Shown one piece after another: positions 53,347-64,000 of a stretch of DNA of 64,000 nucleotides. This DNA comes from Marinobacterium zhoushanense (GTDB lineage: Bacteria; Pseudomonadota; Gammaproteobacteria; Pseudomonadales; Balneatricaceae). The notes below the pieces were generated by a model. That model was not told the origin of the DNA. It saw only the letters and a list, made by a program, of their open reading frames with translations, and searched no databases. The position numbers and the translations under genes are program-made. Where the stretch lies: the NCBI RefSeq assembly GCF_014641945.1, contig NZ_BMIJ01000003.1, forward strand, positions 434,001-498,000. Reading direction: 5' to 3'. How positions within the stretch are numbered: the first letter of the stretch is position 1; every line of letters starts with the position of its first letter.

Positions 53347-53705
53347 GTACTGACGGCATTCTGGTTCTGACCCGCAGCGCTCCCTACGGCAGCTCAGCTG
53401 CACGGGACGCCCTGGATGTTGCACTCACCTGTTCGGTATTCGAGCAGCCGGTTACCCTGCTGTTCCTCGATGATGGTGTGTTTCAGCTGTTAAAAGAGCA
53501 ATCACCCTCCGCTATAGCGCAAAAAAATCTGAATGCGGTACAGCAGTCACTACCGCTGTACGATATCGAGCGACTTTGCGTCGGTAGATCCTCGCTGGAA
53601 CAGCGAGGACTCAGCGGCGCAGAGCTGATCCTGCCGGTTGAGCTGATCGACGATGCAGACCTTCCCGCCCTGCTGGCACAACACCGACATGTACTGAGCA
53701 TCTGA
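53343..53705 (+). CDS. tusC: Sulfur-relay protein TusC
   Basis: A 120-residue DsrF/TusC subunit of the TusBCD hexamer, starting STDGILVLTRSAPYGSSAARDALDVAL, with the conserved FLDDGVFQLL segment. It has no active-site Cys, as usual for this subunit. It overlaps tusD and is one base from tusB. Confidence 0.92.
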   Translation: MSTDGILVLTRSAPYGSSAARDALDVALTCSVFEQPVTLLFLDDGVFQLLKEQSPSAIAQKNLNAVQQSLPLYDIERLCVGRSSLEQRGLSGAELILPVELIDDADLPALLAQHRHVLSI

Positions 53706-53706
53706 G

Positions 53707-53988
53707 ATGGTTCTTCATACCCTGAATCAAGCCCCTGCCAACGCCGCCTGCATGGCAAGCGCACTCGCCGCTATGACAGCACAAGACACCCTGCTGCTGA
53801 TCGAAGATGGGGTCTATTGGACCCTGCCCACCTTTGCATCACAGCTTGCGAATATCCCGGGAAGCGTAGTAGCGCTTGCACCCGACCTGCAGGCTCGCGG
53901 CCTGACTTCAGATGCGATCGAAAGCGTAGACGACGCTGGTTTCGTAGCCTTGTGCGTCTCCCATGACAAGGTCGTGAGCTGGTTCTGA
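53707..53988 (+). CDS. tusB: Sulfur-relay protein TusB
   Basis: A 93-residue DsrH/TusB subunit, MVLHTLNQAPANAACMASAL, with the family segment DTLLLIEDGVYW. It completes the TusBCD complex. Its stop shares a base with the tusE start. Confidence 0.9.
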   Translation: MVLHTLNQAPANAACMASALAAMTAQDTLLLIEDGVYWTLPTFASQLANIPGSVVALAPDLQARGLTSDAIESVDDAGFVALCVSHDKVVSWF

Positions 53989-54323
53989 TGGCAACGGAAA
54001 ACATAGCGGGGCAGGCGATCGCTTTCGACGACGAGGGGTATCTGGATGATCTCAGCCAGTGGAGTCCGCAAGTAGCGGAGTATCTCGCCACCCAGGAAGG
54101 ACTCAGGCTGACCGAGGCGCACTGGGAGATTCTCTACCTGTTGCGCGATTTCTATTCTCGGTACGAACATTCTCCGGCCATGCGACCGCTGGTCAAAGCG
54201 GTAAAGCAGTCCCTGGGCGACGATAAGGGCCGAAGCATCTATCTCATGCAGCTGTTTCCGGGTAGCCCGGCCAAGGTCAGTGCGCGATTGGCCGGGTTGC
54301 CGAAGCCCGATAACTGCCTCTGA
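53988..54323 (+). CDS. tusE: Sulfur-relay protein TusE (DsrC family)
   Basis: A 111-residue DsrC/TusE protein that takes sulfur from TusBCD and delivers it to MnmA. The C-terminal arm ends GLPKPDNCL, with the essential penultimate Cys. The second Cys of true DsrC proteins (ten residues earlier) is absent, which supports a tRNA-thiolation role rather than dissimilatory sulfur metabolism. Last gene of the operon. Confidence 0.93.
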   Translation: MATENIAGQAIAFDDEGYLDDLSQWSPQVAEYLATQEGLRLTEAHWEILYLLRDFYSRYEHSPAMRPLVKAVKQSLGDDKGRSIYLMQLFPGSPAKVSARLAGLPKPDNCL

Positions 54324-54449
54324 CGCTCTTTTAACGTGTCCGGGGCTATGTGATACTGTGCCTGTCGCTCTTACAATACAGATCCGCCTGCCCGGAGCAA
54401 TGTTGGCCCATCGCAGGACGATTCGAACTGAACTGACAGGGTACTCCAC

Positions 54450-55016
54450 ATGAGTCTAGAAGCCGCTGCCGAACAGTTGCATATGCTCAAGAAGCACGAA
54501 CTTAAGAAACAGGAAACAAAATCACGAAAGGCCCAGCAGGAAGACGTGGTCTATCACCAGTGGGCGACCTTCCGTGTGGACAATGAGCTGTACGGCATCG
54601 ACGTAATGCAGGTGAAAGAGGTTCTGCGCTACAGCGAGATCACGCCTGTACCCGGCGCCGATGCATCGGTATTGGGTATTATCAATCTTCGCGGAAACGT
54701 GGTAACGGTGATCGATACTCGTCAGATGTTTCGTATGCCGCGAGCACAGCCGGATGACGAAACCCGCGTCATCGTCGTTGAGTTCAATGAGTCAGAGGTT
54801 ATTGGCCTGGTGGTCGATAGCGTCGACGAAGTGCTGAACCTGCCGCAGAATGATGTAGACCGGGCCCCTAACGCCTCAGGCGAGGAAACCAGTAAGCGCT
54901 TCGTTCAGGGCGTTTGCTACCACAACGGCCTGCTGATCATCCTGCTCGACCTGTCCAAAATGCTACTGAGCATTACCCCGGCAAACGATGATGAACTGGT
55001 CGGCAACCACATCTAA
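54450..55016 (+). CDS. cheW: CheW-like coupling protein with N-terminal extension
   Basis: A 188-residue CheW protein that links chemoreceptors to the CheA kinase. The double beta-barrel CheW domain covers about residues 35-180 (WATFRVDNELYGIDVMQVKEVLRY, ILGIINLRGNVVTVIDTR). The first 32 residues form a charged Lys/Glu/Gln-rich helix not present in E. coli CheW (167 residues). No other chemotaxis gene lies nearby, so the array it serves is unknown. A strong bidirectional terminator follows. Confidence 0.9.
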   Translation: MSLEAAAEQLHMLKKHELKKQETKSRKAQQEDVVYHQWATFRVDNELYGIDVMQVKEVLRYSEITPVPGADASVLGIINLRGNVVTVIDTRQMFRMPRAQPDDETRVIVVEFNESEVIGLVVDSVDEVLNLPQNDVDRAPNASGEETSKRFVQGVCYHNGLLIILLDLSKMLLSITPANDDELVGNHI

Positions 55017-55037
55017 GTGCCGAGTATCGGATCAAAA

Positions 55038-55068
55038 AAAGAGGCCCCTTATTCAGGGGCCTCTTTTC
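55038..55068. terminator. Bidirectional terminator between cheW and mdh
   Basis: AGAGGCCCCT and AGGGGCCTCT form a 10-bp stem with a 5-base loop, flanked by an A-run and a T-run, serving both convergent genes. Confidence 0.9.
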
Positions 55069-55089
55069 GTCTCAGAGTACATTGACTGC

Positions 55090-56190
55090 TTACATTACCC
55101 TGTTGGTGGTCAGATATTTCGATGATGCATCCGGCCCCGTGCCATCGGCATAGAGTGTGACGCCGGAGCGCAGACAGATCGACAGGTTCCGATGCGAAGC
55201 CTCGGTCTCGACCGGTAACAGATGATTGACCGCCGCCTTCTCCTCCAGAAGTTCTGCTTCCGTCAGTTTCATACGCTCACGGCTCCAATCGGAGATCTCC
55301 AATCCACGCACGATCTGGTAACGGCCATAGTCGCAACGTACCGGAAATGAGTAGAAGATCCCCTTCTCGACGCCGTAACTGCCATCACTGACAATCCCCA
55401 TGCTGACAATTTCACCCGCGTCGGTTCCCAGAATCCAGTCGTGCATATGGTCGACCACCGCCTGCGCCGCCGACGCTGCGCTGGACAAGCCTCGTGCAGC
55501 GATGATCTCGCCACCCCTGTTCTGGATTTTGGGAATGAAGACATTCTCATACCAGCCCATATCAATCTGCTTCATTACCGGCTCATCGAGCACGGCGGCA
55601 TGATGCAGGTCCGGGTACTGTGTAGTGGAGTGATTTCCCCAGATCACGATACGGCTGATGTTACGTGGATTGGCGCCGGTGTGGTTGGCCAGAATCCCTT
55701 TCGCGCGGTTATGATCAAGCCGCGTCAATGCGGTGAACTGAGAGGGGCTTAGCTTGGGGGCGTTACGGCTGGCGATCAGCGCATTGGTATTGGCCGGGTT
55801 ACCGACGACCAGCACCTTGACGTCACGGTTGGCGAAATCATTCAGCGCCCGGCCCTGACGGCTGAAGATAGCGGCGTTGGATTCCAGCAGATCCCTGCGC
55901 TCCATGCCCGGCCCACGTGGGCGTGCGCCAATCAGCAGCGCGTAATGAACGTTATTGAATCCGTCCTCAACGTTGTCGTGCAGCGTGATGGTGTGAAGCA
56001 AGGGATAAGCGCAATCCTCCAACTCCATCGCAAGGCCACGCAGCGCTTCCATACGCTCCGGCATCTCTATCAACTGTAGAATGACCGGCTGATCCTTACC
56101 GAACATCTCCCCACTGGCTACCTTGAACAGCAGGCTATTGCTAATGGCTCCCGCCGCACCCGTAACTGCAATTCGTACCGGTCTTCTCAT
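55090..56190 (-). CDS. mdh: Malate dehydrogenase (type 2) with C-terminal extension
   Basis: A 366-residue NAD-dependent malate dehydrogenase of the TCA cycle. It shows the dinucleotide motif [23 protein letters not shown], the substrate loop [15 protein letters not shown], the catalytic pair in RLDHNRAK and [12 protein letters not shown], and the late segment FYSFPVRCD. The family usually has about 326-330 residues; here about 40 extra C-terminal residues (after [13 protein letters not shown]) follow. The dinucleotide motif has A-I where Q-I is usual. The extension reads as coding, with no frameshift visible. Confidence 0.9.
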   Translation of the reverse strand: MRRPVRIAVTGAAGAISNSLLFKVASGEMFGKDQPVILQLIEMPERMEALRGLAMELEDCAYPLLHTITLHDNVEDGFNNVHYALLIGARPRGPGMERRDLLESNAAIFSRQGRALNDFANRDVKVLVVGNPANTNALIASRNAPKLSPSQFTALTRLDHNRAKGILANHTGANPRNISRIVIWGNHSTTQYPDLHHAAVLDEPVMKQIDMGWYENVFIPKIQNRGGEIIAARGLSSAASAAQAVVDHMHDWILGTDAGEIVSMGIVSDGSYGVEKGIFYSFPVRCDYGRYQIVRGLEISDWSRERMKLTEAELLEEKAAVNHLLPVETEASHRNLSICLRSGVTLYADGTGPDASSKYLTTNRVM

Positions 56191-56377
56191 AGAAAAGCTC
56201 CTATTATCCCGTTTTTATCCTGTTCGCAGCCGGGCTGCGGCAGCTAGTTAGACTTTAGTCTAAGTCCATTCAACGCGAGAAAGGGTTACAGATGCAAGCG
56301 CGAAAAACGCCTTTTCCACAATACGAATCGAGTTTTTCGGTATATGAATACGTTATAGGAAGGAGAGAAAGGTAAAT

Positions 56378-56399
56378 ACGGGTGCTGAATAGCACCCGT
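56378..56399 (-). terminator. Hairpin after tatD
   Basis: ACGGGTGCT and AGCACCCGT form a perfect 9-bp stem with a GAAT loop just after the tatD stop. The minus strand then reads ATTTACCTTTC, a modest T-rich end. Confidence 0.65.
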
Positions 56400-56404
56400 G
56401 TCGA

Positions 56405-57187
56405 TCAGCGGGAGCGGGCTTTGGTAAACAGTTGATAGAAGTTCTCGCGTGTTGCCTCGGCAACCTCTTCGATACGCAAGCCCTTAACATCTGCTATACA
56501 GCGAGCAACCTCGGGTACATAGGTCGGCTCATTCTGCTTGCCGCGATAGGGAACCGGTGCCAGATAGGGGGAGTCGGTTTCGATCAGCATTTTGTCCAAC
56601 GGTACCGCCCGCACCACATCGCGCAACTCTTCTGCATTACGAAAGGTAATAATACCCGAGAACGAGATGTAGAAGTTCAATTCAAGCGCGGCCAGCGCCA
56701 TCTCGCGGGACTCGGTGAAACAGTGCAACACGCCCGCCACATTTGGATCGGCATGCTCACGGATGACGTCAAGGGTATCCTCACGTGCATCACGAGTGTG
56801 CACGATAACCGGCAGACCGAATTCGGAGCCCAGCTGCAAATGGCCGGCGAAGCTCTCGCGCTGCTGCTCTGCCAGCTCTTTGCTGTAGTAGTAGTCGAGC
56901 CCGGTTTCGCCCAGCGCGACGATACGCTCGCGGCTGGCGGCCTCCCGCAGACGCTCCTTGTCGAACGGGCACTCGCCGACATGACAGGGGTGAATTCCGG
57001 CCGAGGCATATACATTGCCGAACGGTTTTACCCGCCTGTACATCTCTTCAAACTGATTGAGATCGATGGCAACGCACAGCATCTCTTCGACGCCTGCATC
57101 GCCCGCCGCCTGTATAAGGTTGGCGAGGGAACCATCGTGACGGCCGAGATCCAGCCGATCCAGATGGCAGTGGGAATCTATGAACAT
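56405..57187 (-). CDS. TatD-family metal-dependent hydrolase
   Basis: A 260-residue TatD-type TIM-barrel hydrolase. Metal ligands are visible in FIDSHCHLD (HxH), GETGLDYYY, VIVHTRDAR, VLHCFTES and LIETDSPYLAP. TatD enzymes are 3'-5' DNA or RNA exonucleases; the paralogue beside holB-pilZ is YcfH in E. coli. I chose the ATG at 57187, where homology begins, over a frame 44 codons longer overlapping pilZ. It is the last gene of the block mltG-tmk-holB-pilZ-tatD. Confidence 0.9.
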   Translation of the reverse strand: MFIDSHCHLDRLDLGRHDGSLANLIQAAGDAGVEEMLCVAIDLNQFEEMYRRVKPFGNVYASAGIHPCHVGECPFDKERLREAASRERIVALGETGLDYYYSKELAEQQRESFAGHLQLGSEFGLPVIVHTRDAREDTLDVIREHADPNVAGVLHCFTESREMALAALELNFYISFSGIITFRNAEELRDVVRAVPLDKMLIETDSPYLAPVPYRGKQNEPTYVPEVARCIADVKGLRIEEVAEATRENFYQLFTKARSR

Positions 57188-57200
57188 GAAAATCCAGACA

Positions 57201-57551
57201 TTATAGCGTGTTGGTACGGCGGCCTTTGCCCAGTGCTCCGGCCAGATAGGTTTCGAGTTTGCCGACGAGCTGCACATCCTCGCTCGACAGCTGGATTCCG
57301 ATACCCGGAATACGCCCACCCTGGGCAGCCCTAGGGGTTACCCAGACCACCTTGCCGGTGACCGGGATCTTGTCCGGCTCATCCATCAGCGTCATCAGCA
57401 TGAATACCTCTTCTCCCAACTGGTAGGAGCGAGTCGTCGGAATAAACAGCCCGCCATTATTGATGAACGGCATGTAGGCCTTGAGGAGTTCCTCTTTATT
57501 CCCGATAGCCAGTGAGAGGATACCGTGACTGATTCTGGGCACGATCGACAT
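57201..57551 (-). CDS. pilZ: PilZ-domain protein (type IV pilus PilZ)
   Basis: A 116-residue single PilZ domain protein, starting MSIVPRISHGILSLAIGNKEELLKAYMPFINNGGLFIPT, with GKVVWVTP and GIGIQL. As in Pseudomonas PilZ, the c-di-GMP-binding RxxxR motif is absent from the N-terminus; the founding PilZ does not bind c-di-GMP but controls type IV pilus assembly through PilB and FimX. Position next to holB and tmk matches Pseudomonas. ATG at 57551 behind AGGAG. Confidence 0.88.
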   Translation of the reverse strand: MSIVPRISHGILSLAIGNKEELLKAYMPFINNGGLFIPTTRSYQLGEEVFMLMTLMDEPDKIPVTGKVVWVTPRAAQGGRIPGIGIQLSSEDVQLVGKLETYLAGALGKGRRTNTL

Positions 57552-57569
57552 GAACAGCTGCACTCCTGC

Positions 57570-60218
<2,649 letters not shown>

Positions 60219-60225
<7 letters not shown>

Positions 60226-61040
60226 CCTTGATACTCCTTATCCAACAACGACTGAAGCGCGAGCGTTCTCTTGCCTATTCCAAGCTCGACACCTTCATAT
60301 TCGATCACCGGCCAGATACCGATCAGGCTATTGCAGAGAAAAATTTCATCCGCCTGACTGAGCTGTTGGGGCGAGAATCTGCCGACCTGAACACACTCGC
60401 CTGCACACTCTTCAGCTTCCAGTACCCAGCGCCGAAGAATACCGGCGACACCGCACTGAGTAAGCTCTGGCGTACAGAGCACCCCATCGAGCACGAAGAA
60501 CAGATTACTCATGGTGCCTTCAATCAGCGTTCCGCCGGTGTCACACACCACCCCTTCTCGGATACCGGGATCATTCCACTCAGCCCTGGCCAGCACCTGC
60601 TCCAAGCGATTGAGATGTTTGATACCGGCCAGAAGTGGCTGCTGGGCGAGCCGGGTCTGGCACAACCTAATCCTGACCCCCTTCTGCTTAGGCTGGTCAG
60701 GCCAATCAGGCATGGCCAACAGCTGAATTATCCGGGTTGGTTCTATCTCATCATTTACGGCGTAGCCCCTACCCCCAACGCCTCGTGTGACGGTCAGCTT
60801 GAGCACTCCCTGTTCCGGGAGCTCAGGGAGTTCCTGTTCCAGTTGCCGGATGAGTCCGTCAGCAGGGATAGACAAGCGCCGACAACCTTCTACAAGGCGT
60901 TCAAGATGCCATTTCCAGAATTGCGGCTGCCGGTGTTGGATCAGTATGGTTTCGAATACCCCCTGACCATAAGACAGGCCTCGGTCGCCAGTATCTACGC
61001 AGTGTTGAGGGGAACCGTTGATCAGGATAATCGGTGTCAT
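60219..61040 (-). CDS. pabC: Aminodeoxychorismate lyase
   Basis: A 273-residue PLP enzyme that releases pyruvate from aminodeoxychorismate to give p-aminobenzoate for folate. The PLP Lys lies in LAGIKHLNRLEQVLA, followed by EGTMSNLFFV and EIFLCNSLIGIWPV. GGAAACA precedes the ATG. It starts the pabC-mltG-tmk-holB-pilZ-tatD series. Confidence 0.93.
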
Positions 61041-61061
61041 TGTTTCCGGGGATGAAAGGTA

Positions 61062-61086
61062 AAACGGGAGGCAAAGCCTCCCGTTT
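61062..61086 (-). terminator. Terminator of fabF
   Basis: AAACGGGAGGC (61062-61072) pairs with GCCTCCCGTTT (61076-61086) with a tight AAA loop, followed on the minus strand by TACCTTTC. Its upper stem overlaps the fabF stop region and separates fabF from pabC. Confidence 0.75.
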
Positions 61087-61087
61087 C

Positions 61088-62326
61088 TTACAGCTTATTG
61101 AAGACCAATGTACCGTTAGTACCGCCGAAACCGAAAGAGTTCGACATGGCTGCATCAATTCTGCATTGTTGCGCCGTATGAGCCACATAGTTGAGATCGC
61201 AGCCTTCTGACGGATTGTCCAGGTTAATGGTGGGCGGTGCCACCTGGTCACGCAGGGCAAGCACACAGAACGCAGCTTCAACCGCACCCGCCGCACCGAG
61301 CAGGTGCCCGATCATCGACTTGGTCGAACTCATACGAACACTCCCGGCAGCAGCGCCAAGGACACGCTTAGCCGCATTTGACTCGGCTATATCGCCCGCC
61401 GGGGTGGAAGTACCATGAGCGTTGATATAGTTGATCTGCTCCGCATTGAACCCGGAATCCTTAATCGCATTGGACATGGCCAACGCGGCGCCGGAACCAT
61501 CTTCAGGCGGTGCGGTCATGTGGTATGCATCATCGCTCATACCAAAGCCGGACAGCTCGCAGTAGATATCAGCACCGCGCGCCTTGGCGTACTCATACTC
61601 CTCCAGCACCAGTACACCGGCACCTTCCCCAAGTACGAATCCATCACGATCTCGGTCCCAGGGACGACTAGCGGCTTCGGGGCTGTCGTTACGCGTAGAC
61701 AGCGCCCGCGCAGCGGAAAATCCGGCCACACCCAAGGGCGTGGTCGCCATCTCCGCACCGCCCGCAACCATAACGTCGGCATCACCATACTGAATCATAC
61801 GCATCGCATGACCAATATTGTGCGTACCGGTGGTGCAAGCAGTGGTAATTGCGATGTTCGGGCCTCGGAAGCCATACTTGATTGCCAGGTTTCCGGCAAT
61901 CATATTGATGATACTTCCAGGCACAAAGAACGGGGATACACGACGCGGGCCCGATGTATTCAATACATCATGGGTTTTCTCGATCATCGGCAAACCACCG
62001 ATTCCGGAGCCCAACGCACAACCTATTCTAGTGGCGTTCTCTTCGGACACTTCGAGACCAGCATCTTCAACCGCCTGAATGGCGGCTACCATGCCGTACT
62101 GGATGAACAGATCCATCTTGCGCGCCTCTTTGGCGCTCATGTACGGCTCGATATCGAAATTTTTAACGGATGCGGAAAAACGGGTTCCGTACTGGCTGGC
62201 ATCGAAATGCTCGATATTGGCCGCGCCACTCTTACCGTTAAGAATGTTTTCCCATGTCGCTTTGACAGTGTTACCAACCGGCGTCAGCAACCCTATTCCG
62301 GTCACCACCACTCTTCTGCGAGACAT
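61088..62326 (-). CDS. fabF: 3-Oxoacyl-ACP synthase II
   Basis: A 412-residue elongating ketoacyl synthase of fatty-acid synthesis. Catalytic Cys in [11 protein letters not shown] and the two His in [11 protein letters not shown] and [16 protein letters not shown] are present, and the end [13 protein letters not shown] is typical. GGAGG precedes the start. A hairpin lies between it and acpP. Confidence 0.95.
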   Translation of the reverse strand: MSRRRVVVTGIGLLTPVGNTVKATWENILNGKSGAANIEHFDASQYGTRFSASVKNFDIEPYMSAKEARKMDLFIQYGMVAAIQAVEDAGLEVSEENATRIGCALGSGIGGLPMIEKTHDVLNTSGPRRVSPFFVPGSIINMIAGNLAIKYGFRGPNIAITTACTTGTHNIGHAMRMIQYGDADVMVAGGAEMATTPLGVAGFSAARALSTRNDSPEAASRPWDRDRDGFVLGEGAGVLVLEEYEYAKARGADIYCELSGFGMSDDAYHMTAPPEDGSGAALAMSNAIKDSGFNAEQINYINAHGTSTPAGDIAESNAAKRVLGAAAGSVRMSSTKSMIGHLLGAAGAVEAAFCVLALRDQVAPPTINLDNPSEGCDLNYVAHTAQQCRIDAAMSNSFGFGGTNGTLVFNKL

Positions 62327-62357
62327 GTTTATCCTCCAGCACTACAAGCTGACAAAA

Positions 62358-62396
62358 GAAAAGCCGCACTATACAGGCATATAGATGCGGCTTTTC
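62358..62396 (-). terminator. Terminator/attenuator between acpP and fabF
   Basis: GAAAAGCCGCA (62358-62368) pairs perfectly with TGCGGCTTTTC (62386-62396), with T-runs on both strands. It should end most acpP transcripts and lower fabF expression, as expected for the very abundant ACP. Confidence 0.8.
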
Positions 62397-62417
62397 GATC
62401 AAACCTTGTGGGACAGA

Positions 62418-62651
62418 TTACTGGTGCGCGTTGATGTAATCGATCGCCAGCTGAACAGTGGTGATTTTTTCAGCTTCTTCATCAGGAATTTCAGTTTCGA
62501 ATTCCTCTTCCAGCGCCATAACCAGCTCAACAGTATCCAGAGAGTCGGCGCCCAGATCCTCAACGAAGGAAGCTTCCTTGGTGACTTCTTCCTCTTTTAC
62601 GCCCAGCTGCTCAGCGATGATTTTCTTAACGCGCTCTTCAATGTTGCTCAT
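62418..62651 (-). CDS. acpP: Acyl carrier protein
   Basis: A 77-residue acidic carrier of acyl chains. Ser37 in [18 protein letters not shown] receives the phosphopantetheine arm. I chose the ATG at 62651 behind AGGAAGAG. Confidence 0.97.
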   Translation of the reverse strand: MSNIEERVKKIIAEQLGVKEEEVTKEASFVEDLGADSLDTVELVMALEEEFETEIPDEEAEKITTVQLAIDYINAHQ

Positions 62652-62853
62652 ATCTCTTCCTATTGTCTTCTCAACACCATCACATCCCAAGATGCGTGAC
62701 GGAATTTTAGTAAAACCCGCAACGCCCTCGCAAGCGTGACGGCTTGGATTTTTTTCTCGTCAAGCTGACGGCCAATTATCCTCAAATCGGCGAAAAAAAC
62801 AATTCTTTCTACATCAGTCATGACGACGGGGTTGAACATCGGGACCAGCCCGA

Positions 62854-63597
62854 TCAACCCATGTACATCCCACCGTTGACCTGAATGGTCTCACCGGTGA
62901 TATACGCACCACCCTCGCTACACAGGAATCCAACCACCGAGGCGATCTCTTCCGGCTTGCCAAGGCGATTCATCGGAATCTGAGCCTGCAGGTTGGCCTT
63001 GTGCTCCTCCGGTAGCCCCGAGGTCATATCGGTATCGATAAAACCGGGCGCAACACAGTTAACGGTCACGTTCCTTGACCCCAACTCCCGTGCCAGCGCA
63101 CGGGTAAAGCCCTCCATGCCCGACTTGGCGGCAGCATAGTTGGCCTGGCCCGCATTACCCATGGACGCCACTACGGAACTCACGCTCACGATACGTCCCC
63201 AGCGCGCTTTCGTCATGCCGCGCAAGCAACCTTTCGCCAAACGATAGATCGAGGTCAGGTTAGTATCGATTACTGCATCCCACTCGTCATCTTTCATGCG
63301 CATCATCAGATTATCGCGCGTGATACCGGCATTATTGACCAGAATCTCGATCGCGCCGAACTCGCTCTGAATCGACTTGACGACAGCGTCGATAGATTCG
63401 GGGGATGCCACATTCAATACCAGCCCCTTGCCACCGTTACCTGCAGCCGCGAGATAGTCACTGATAGCAGCCGCGCCGTTTTCACTGGTTGCCGTACCAA
63501 TCACCACCGCCCCCTGGGCAGCCAGGTTTTCTGCGATAGCCTTGCCTATGCCTCGGGTAGCGCCTGTAACCAGCGCAATTTTACCTTCAATACTCAT
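62854..63597 (-). CDS. fabG: 3-Oxoacyl-ACP reductase
   Basis: A 247-residue SDR enzyme reducing 3-oxoacyl-ACP with NADPH. It has TGATRGIG, NNAG in VNNAGITRDN, the catalytic Ser in VSVSSVVASMG and Tyr/Lys in NYAAAKSGM. The end NGGMYMG is typical. It lies between fabD and acpP; about 200 bases separate it from acpP. Confidence 0.95.
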   Translation of the reverse strand: MSIEGKIALVTGATRGIGKAIAENLAAQGAVVIGTATSENGAAAISDYLAAAGNGGKGLVLNVASPESIDAVVKSIQSEFGAIEILVNNAGITRDNLMMRMKDDEWDAVIDTNLTSIYRLAKGCLRGMTKARWGRIVSVSSVVASMGNAGQANYAAAKSGMEGFTRALARELGSRNVTVNCVAPGFIDTDMTSGLPEEHKANLQAQIPMNRLGKPEEIASVVGFLCSEGGAYITGETIQVNGGMYMG

Positions 63598-63651
63598 TCA
63601 ACCATTCCTTATTATTGCCCCGCCCCAACCAACCAGGCCGAGACACTTCGA

Positions 63652-64000
63652 TCAAAGTGCCAGCGCTTTAGCCAGTCCTGCAGCATCGTTGATGGCAACC
63701 ACCTCAAGCGCACGATCGATCTTTTTGTTCAAGCCGGCGAGAACCTTGCCCGGACCACACTCGATGGTGGTTTTGACGCCGCAGGTTACCATGTTCTGCA
63801 CGCTGGCCGTCCAAAGAACCGGGCTGTACAACTGCGTCAGCAAGTTAGCCTTGAGCTCTTCGATGTCACTGGGTGCCTCCGCCGTCACGTTCTGGATCAC
63901 CTTAATGATCGGCATCCGCAGTTCGATATCGGAAAGCATCTCGCCCATGCGCTCTGCCGCCGGTCTCATCAATGCACAGTGAGAAGGCACGCTGACGGGC
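63652..64000 (-). CDS. fabD: Malonyl-CoA:ACP transacylase, C-terminal part (cut by window edge)
   Basis: About 116 C-terminal residues of FabD, which loads malonate on ACP. The catalytic His is in PVSVPSHCALM at the window edge, followed by NVTAEAP, LYSPVLWTASVQNM and the conserved ECGPGKVLAGLNKKI. The N-terminal part, with the active Ser, lies beyond the window. Confidence 0.94.
   Translation of the reverse strand, partial: PVSVPSHCALMRPAAERMGEMLSDIELRMPIIKVIQNVTAEAPSDIEELKANLLTQLYSPVLWTASVQNMVTCGVKTTIECGPGKVLAGLNKKIDRALEVVAINDAAGLAKALAL

Noticed and set aside
52948-54323. dsrEFH-dsrC of dissimilatory sulfur oxidation
   Set aside because: The DsrC-like protein has only the penultimate Cys and no dsrAB or related genes are nearby, so the tRNA-thiolation Tus system fits better.
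56432-57334. Plus-strand open frame of 300 codons
   Set aside because: Antisense to the TatD-family gene with intact metal-binding motifs; no homology seen.
61415-62434. Plus-strand open frame of 339 codons
   Set aside because: It is antisense to fabF, whose motifs are unmistakable; the frame mirrors GC-rich codon bias.

Overview
This window is chromosomal DNA of a marine-type gammaproteobacterium, most like the Oceanospirillales/Pseudomonadales. The evidence is conserved local gene order: fabD-fabG-acpP-fabF-pabC-mltG-tmk-holB-pilZ-tatD on the right; uvrC-pgsA followed by tRNA-Gly(GCC)-Cys(GCA)-Leu(TAA); and tusD-tusC-tusB-tusE next to a YccA-like gene. No rRNA, CRISPR array, insertion sequence or phage cluster is visible. 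A tyrosine recombinase cut by the left edge is the only mobility gene. The species cannot be fixed from the sequence.

Left part (1-7 kb): a partial integrase; an NMP/thymidine phosphorylase of the long type-2 family; and a four-gene ABC export operon (HlyD-type adaptor, double-ATPase protein, two ABC-2 permeases). From about 7 to 32.5 kb lies a large copper-handling region, nearly all on the minus strand. It holds two Cu(I) P1B-ATPases, a CopZ chaperone, CueR, a CopRS-type two-component system with an extra response regulator, a CusCBA efflux pump followed by a CopC-like protein, a multicopper oxidase coupled to a DsbA-like oxidoreductase, three c-type cytochromes, and several small Met-, His- or Cys-rich exported or membrane proteins. 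Two operator types tie it together. CueR-type promoters with a 19-bp spacer stand before copZ (11568-11598) and the second copA (15082-15112). A palindrome close to ATTACATTTTTGTAAT stands before the first copA (11535-11552), between the DUF2933 operon and copR (17500-17517), and before the cus operon (27828-27843). This predicts a cytoplasmic Cu(I) response (CueR) and a periplasmic copper response (CopRS), each controlling its own Cu-ATPase.

Centre (32.5-42.5 kb): a LysR regulator divergent from a 3-hydroxybenzoate 4-monooxygenase (mobA); then a LuxP-like periplasmic binding protein translationally coupled to a membrane GGDEF-EAL protein with a LuxQ-like extracytoplasmic region, a candidate ligand-to-c-di-GMP signalling pair. 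It is followed by small genes of unknown function, a NarL-type regulator with an unusual receiver insertion, and a KfrA-like coiled-coil DNA-binding protein.

Right part (42.5-64 kb): mostly housekeeping genes: rimO, the tRNA operon, pgsA, uvrC, a DUF1853 protein, a hydroxyisobutyrate dehydrogenase-type enzyme, a TlpA-like thioredoxin, MTA/SAH nucleosidase, truC, tRNA-Ser(TGA), a BI-1 family protein, the tus sulfur relay, a CheW protein, a malate dehydrogenase with a C-terminal tail, and the tatD-to-fabD fatty-acid/cell-envelope block, with fabD cut by the right edge.
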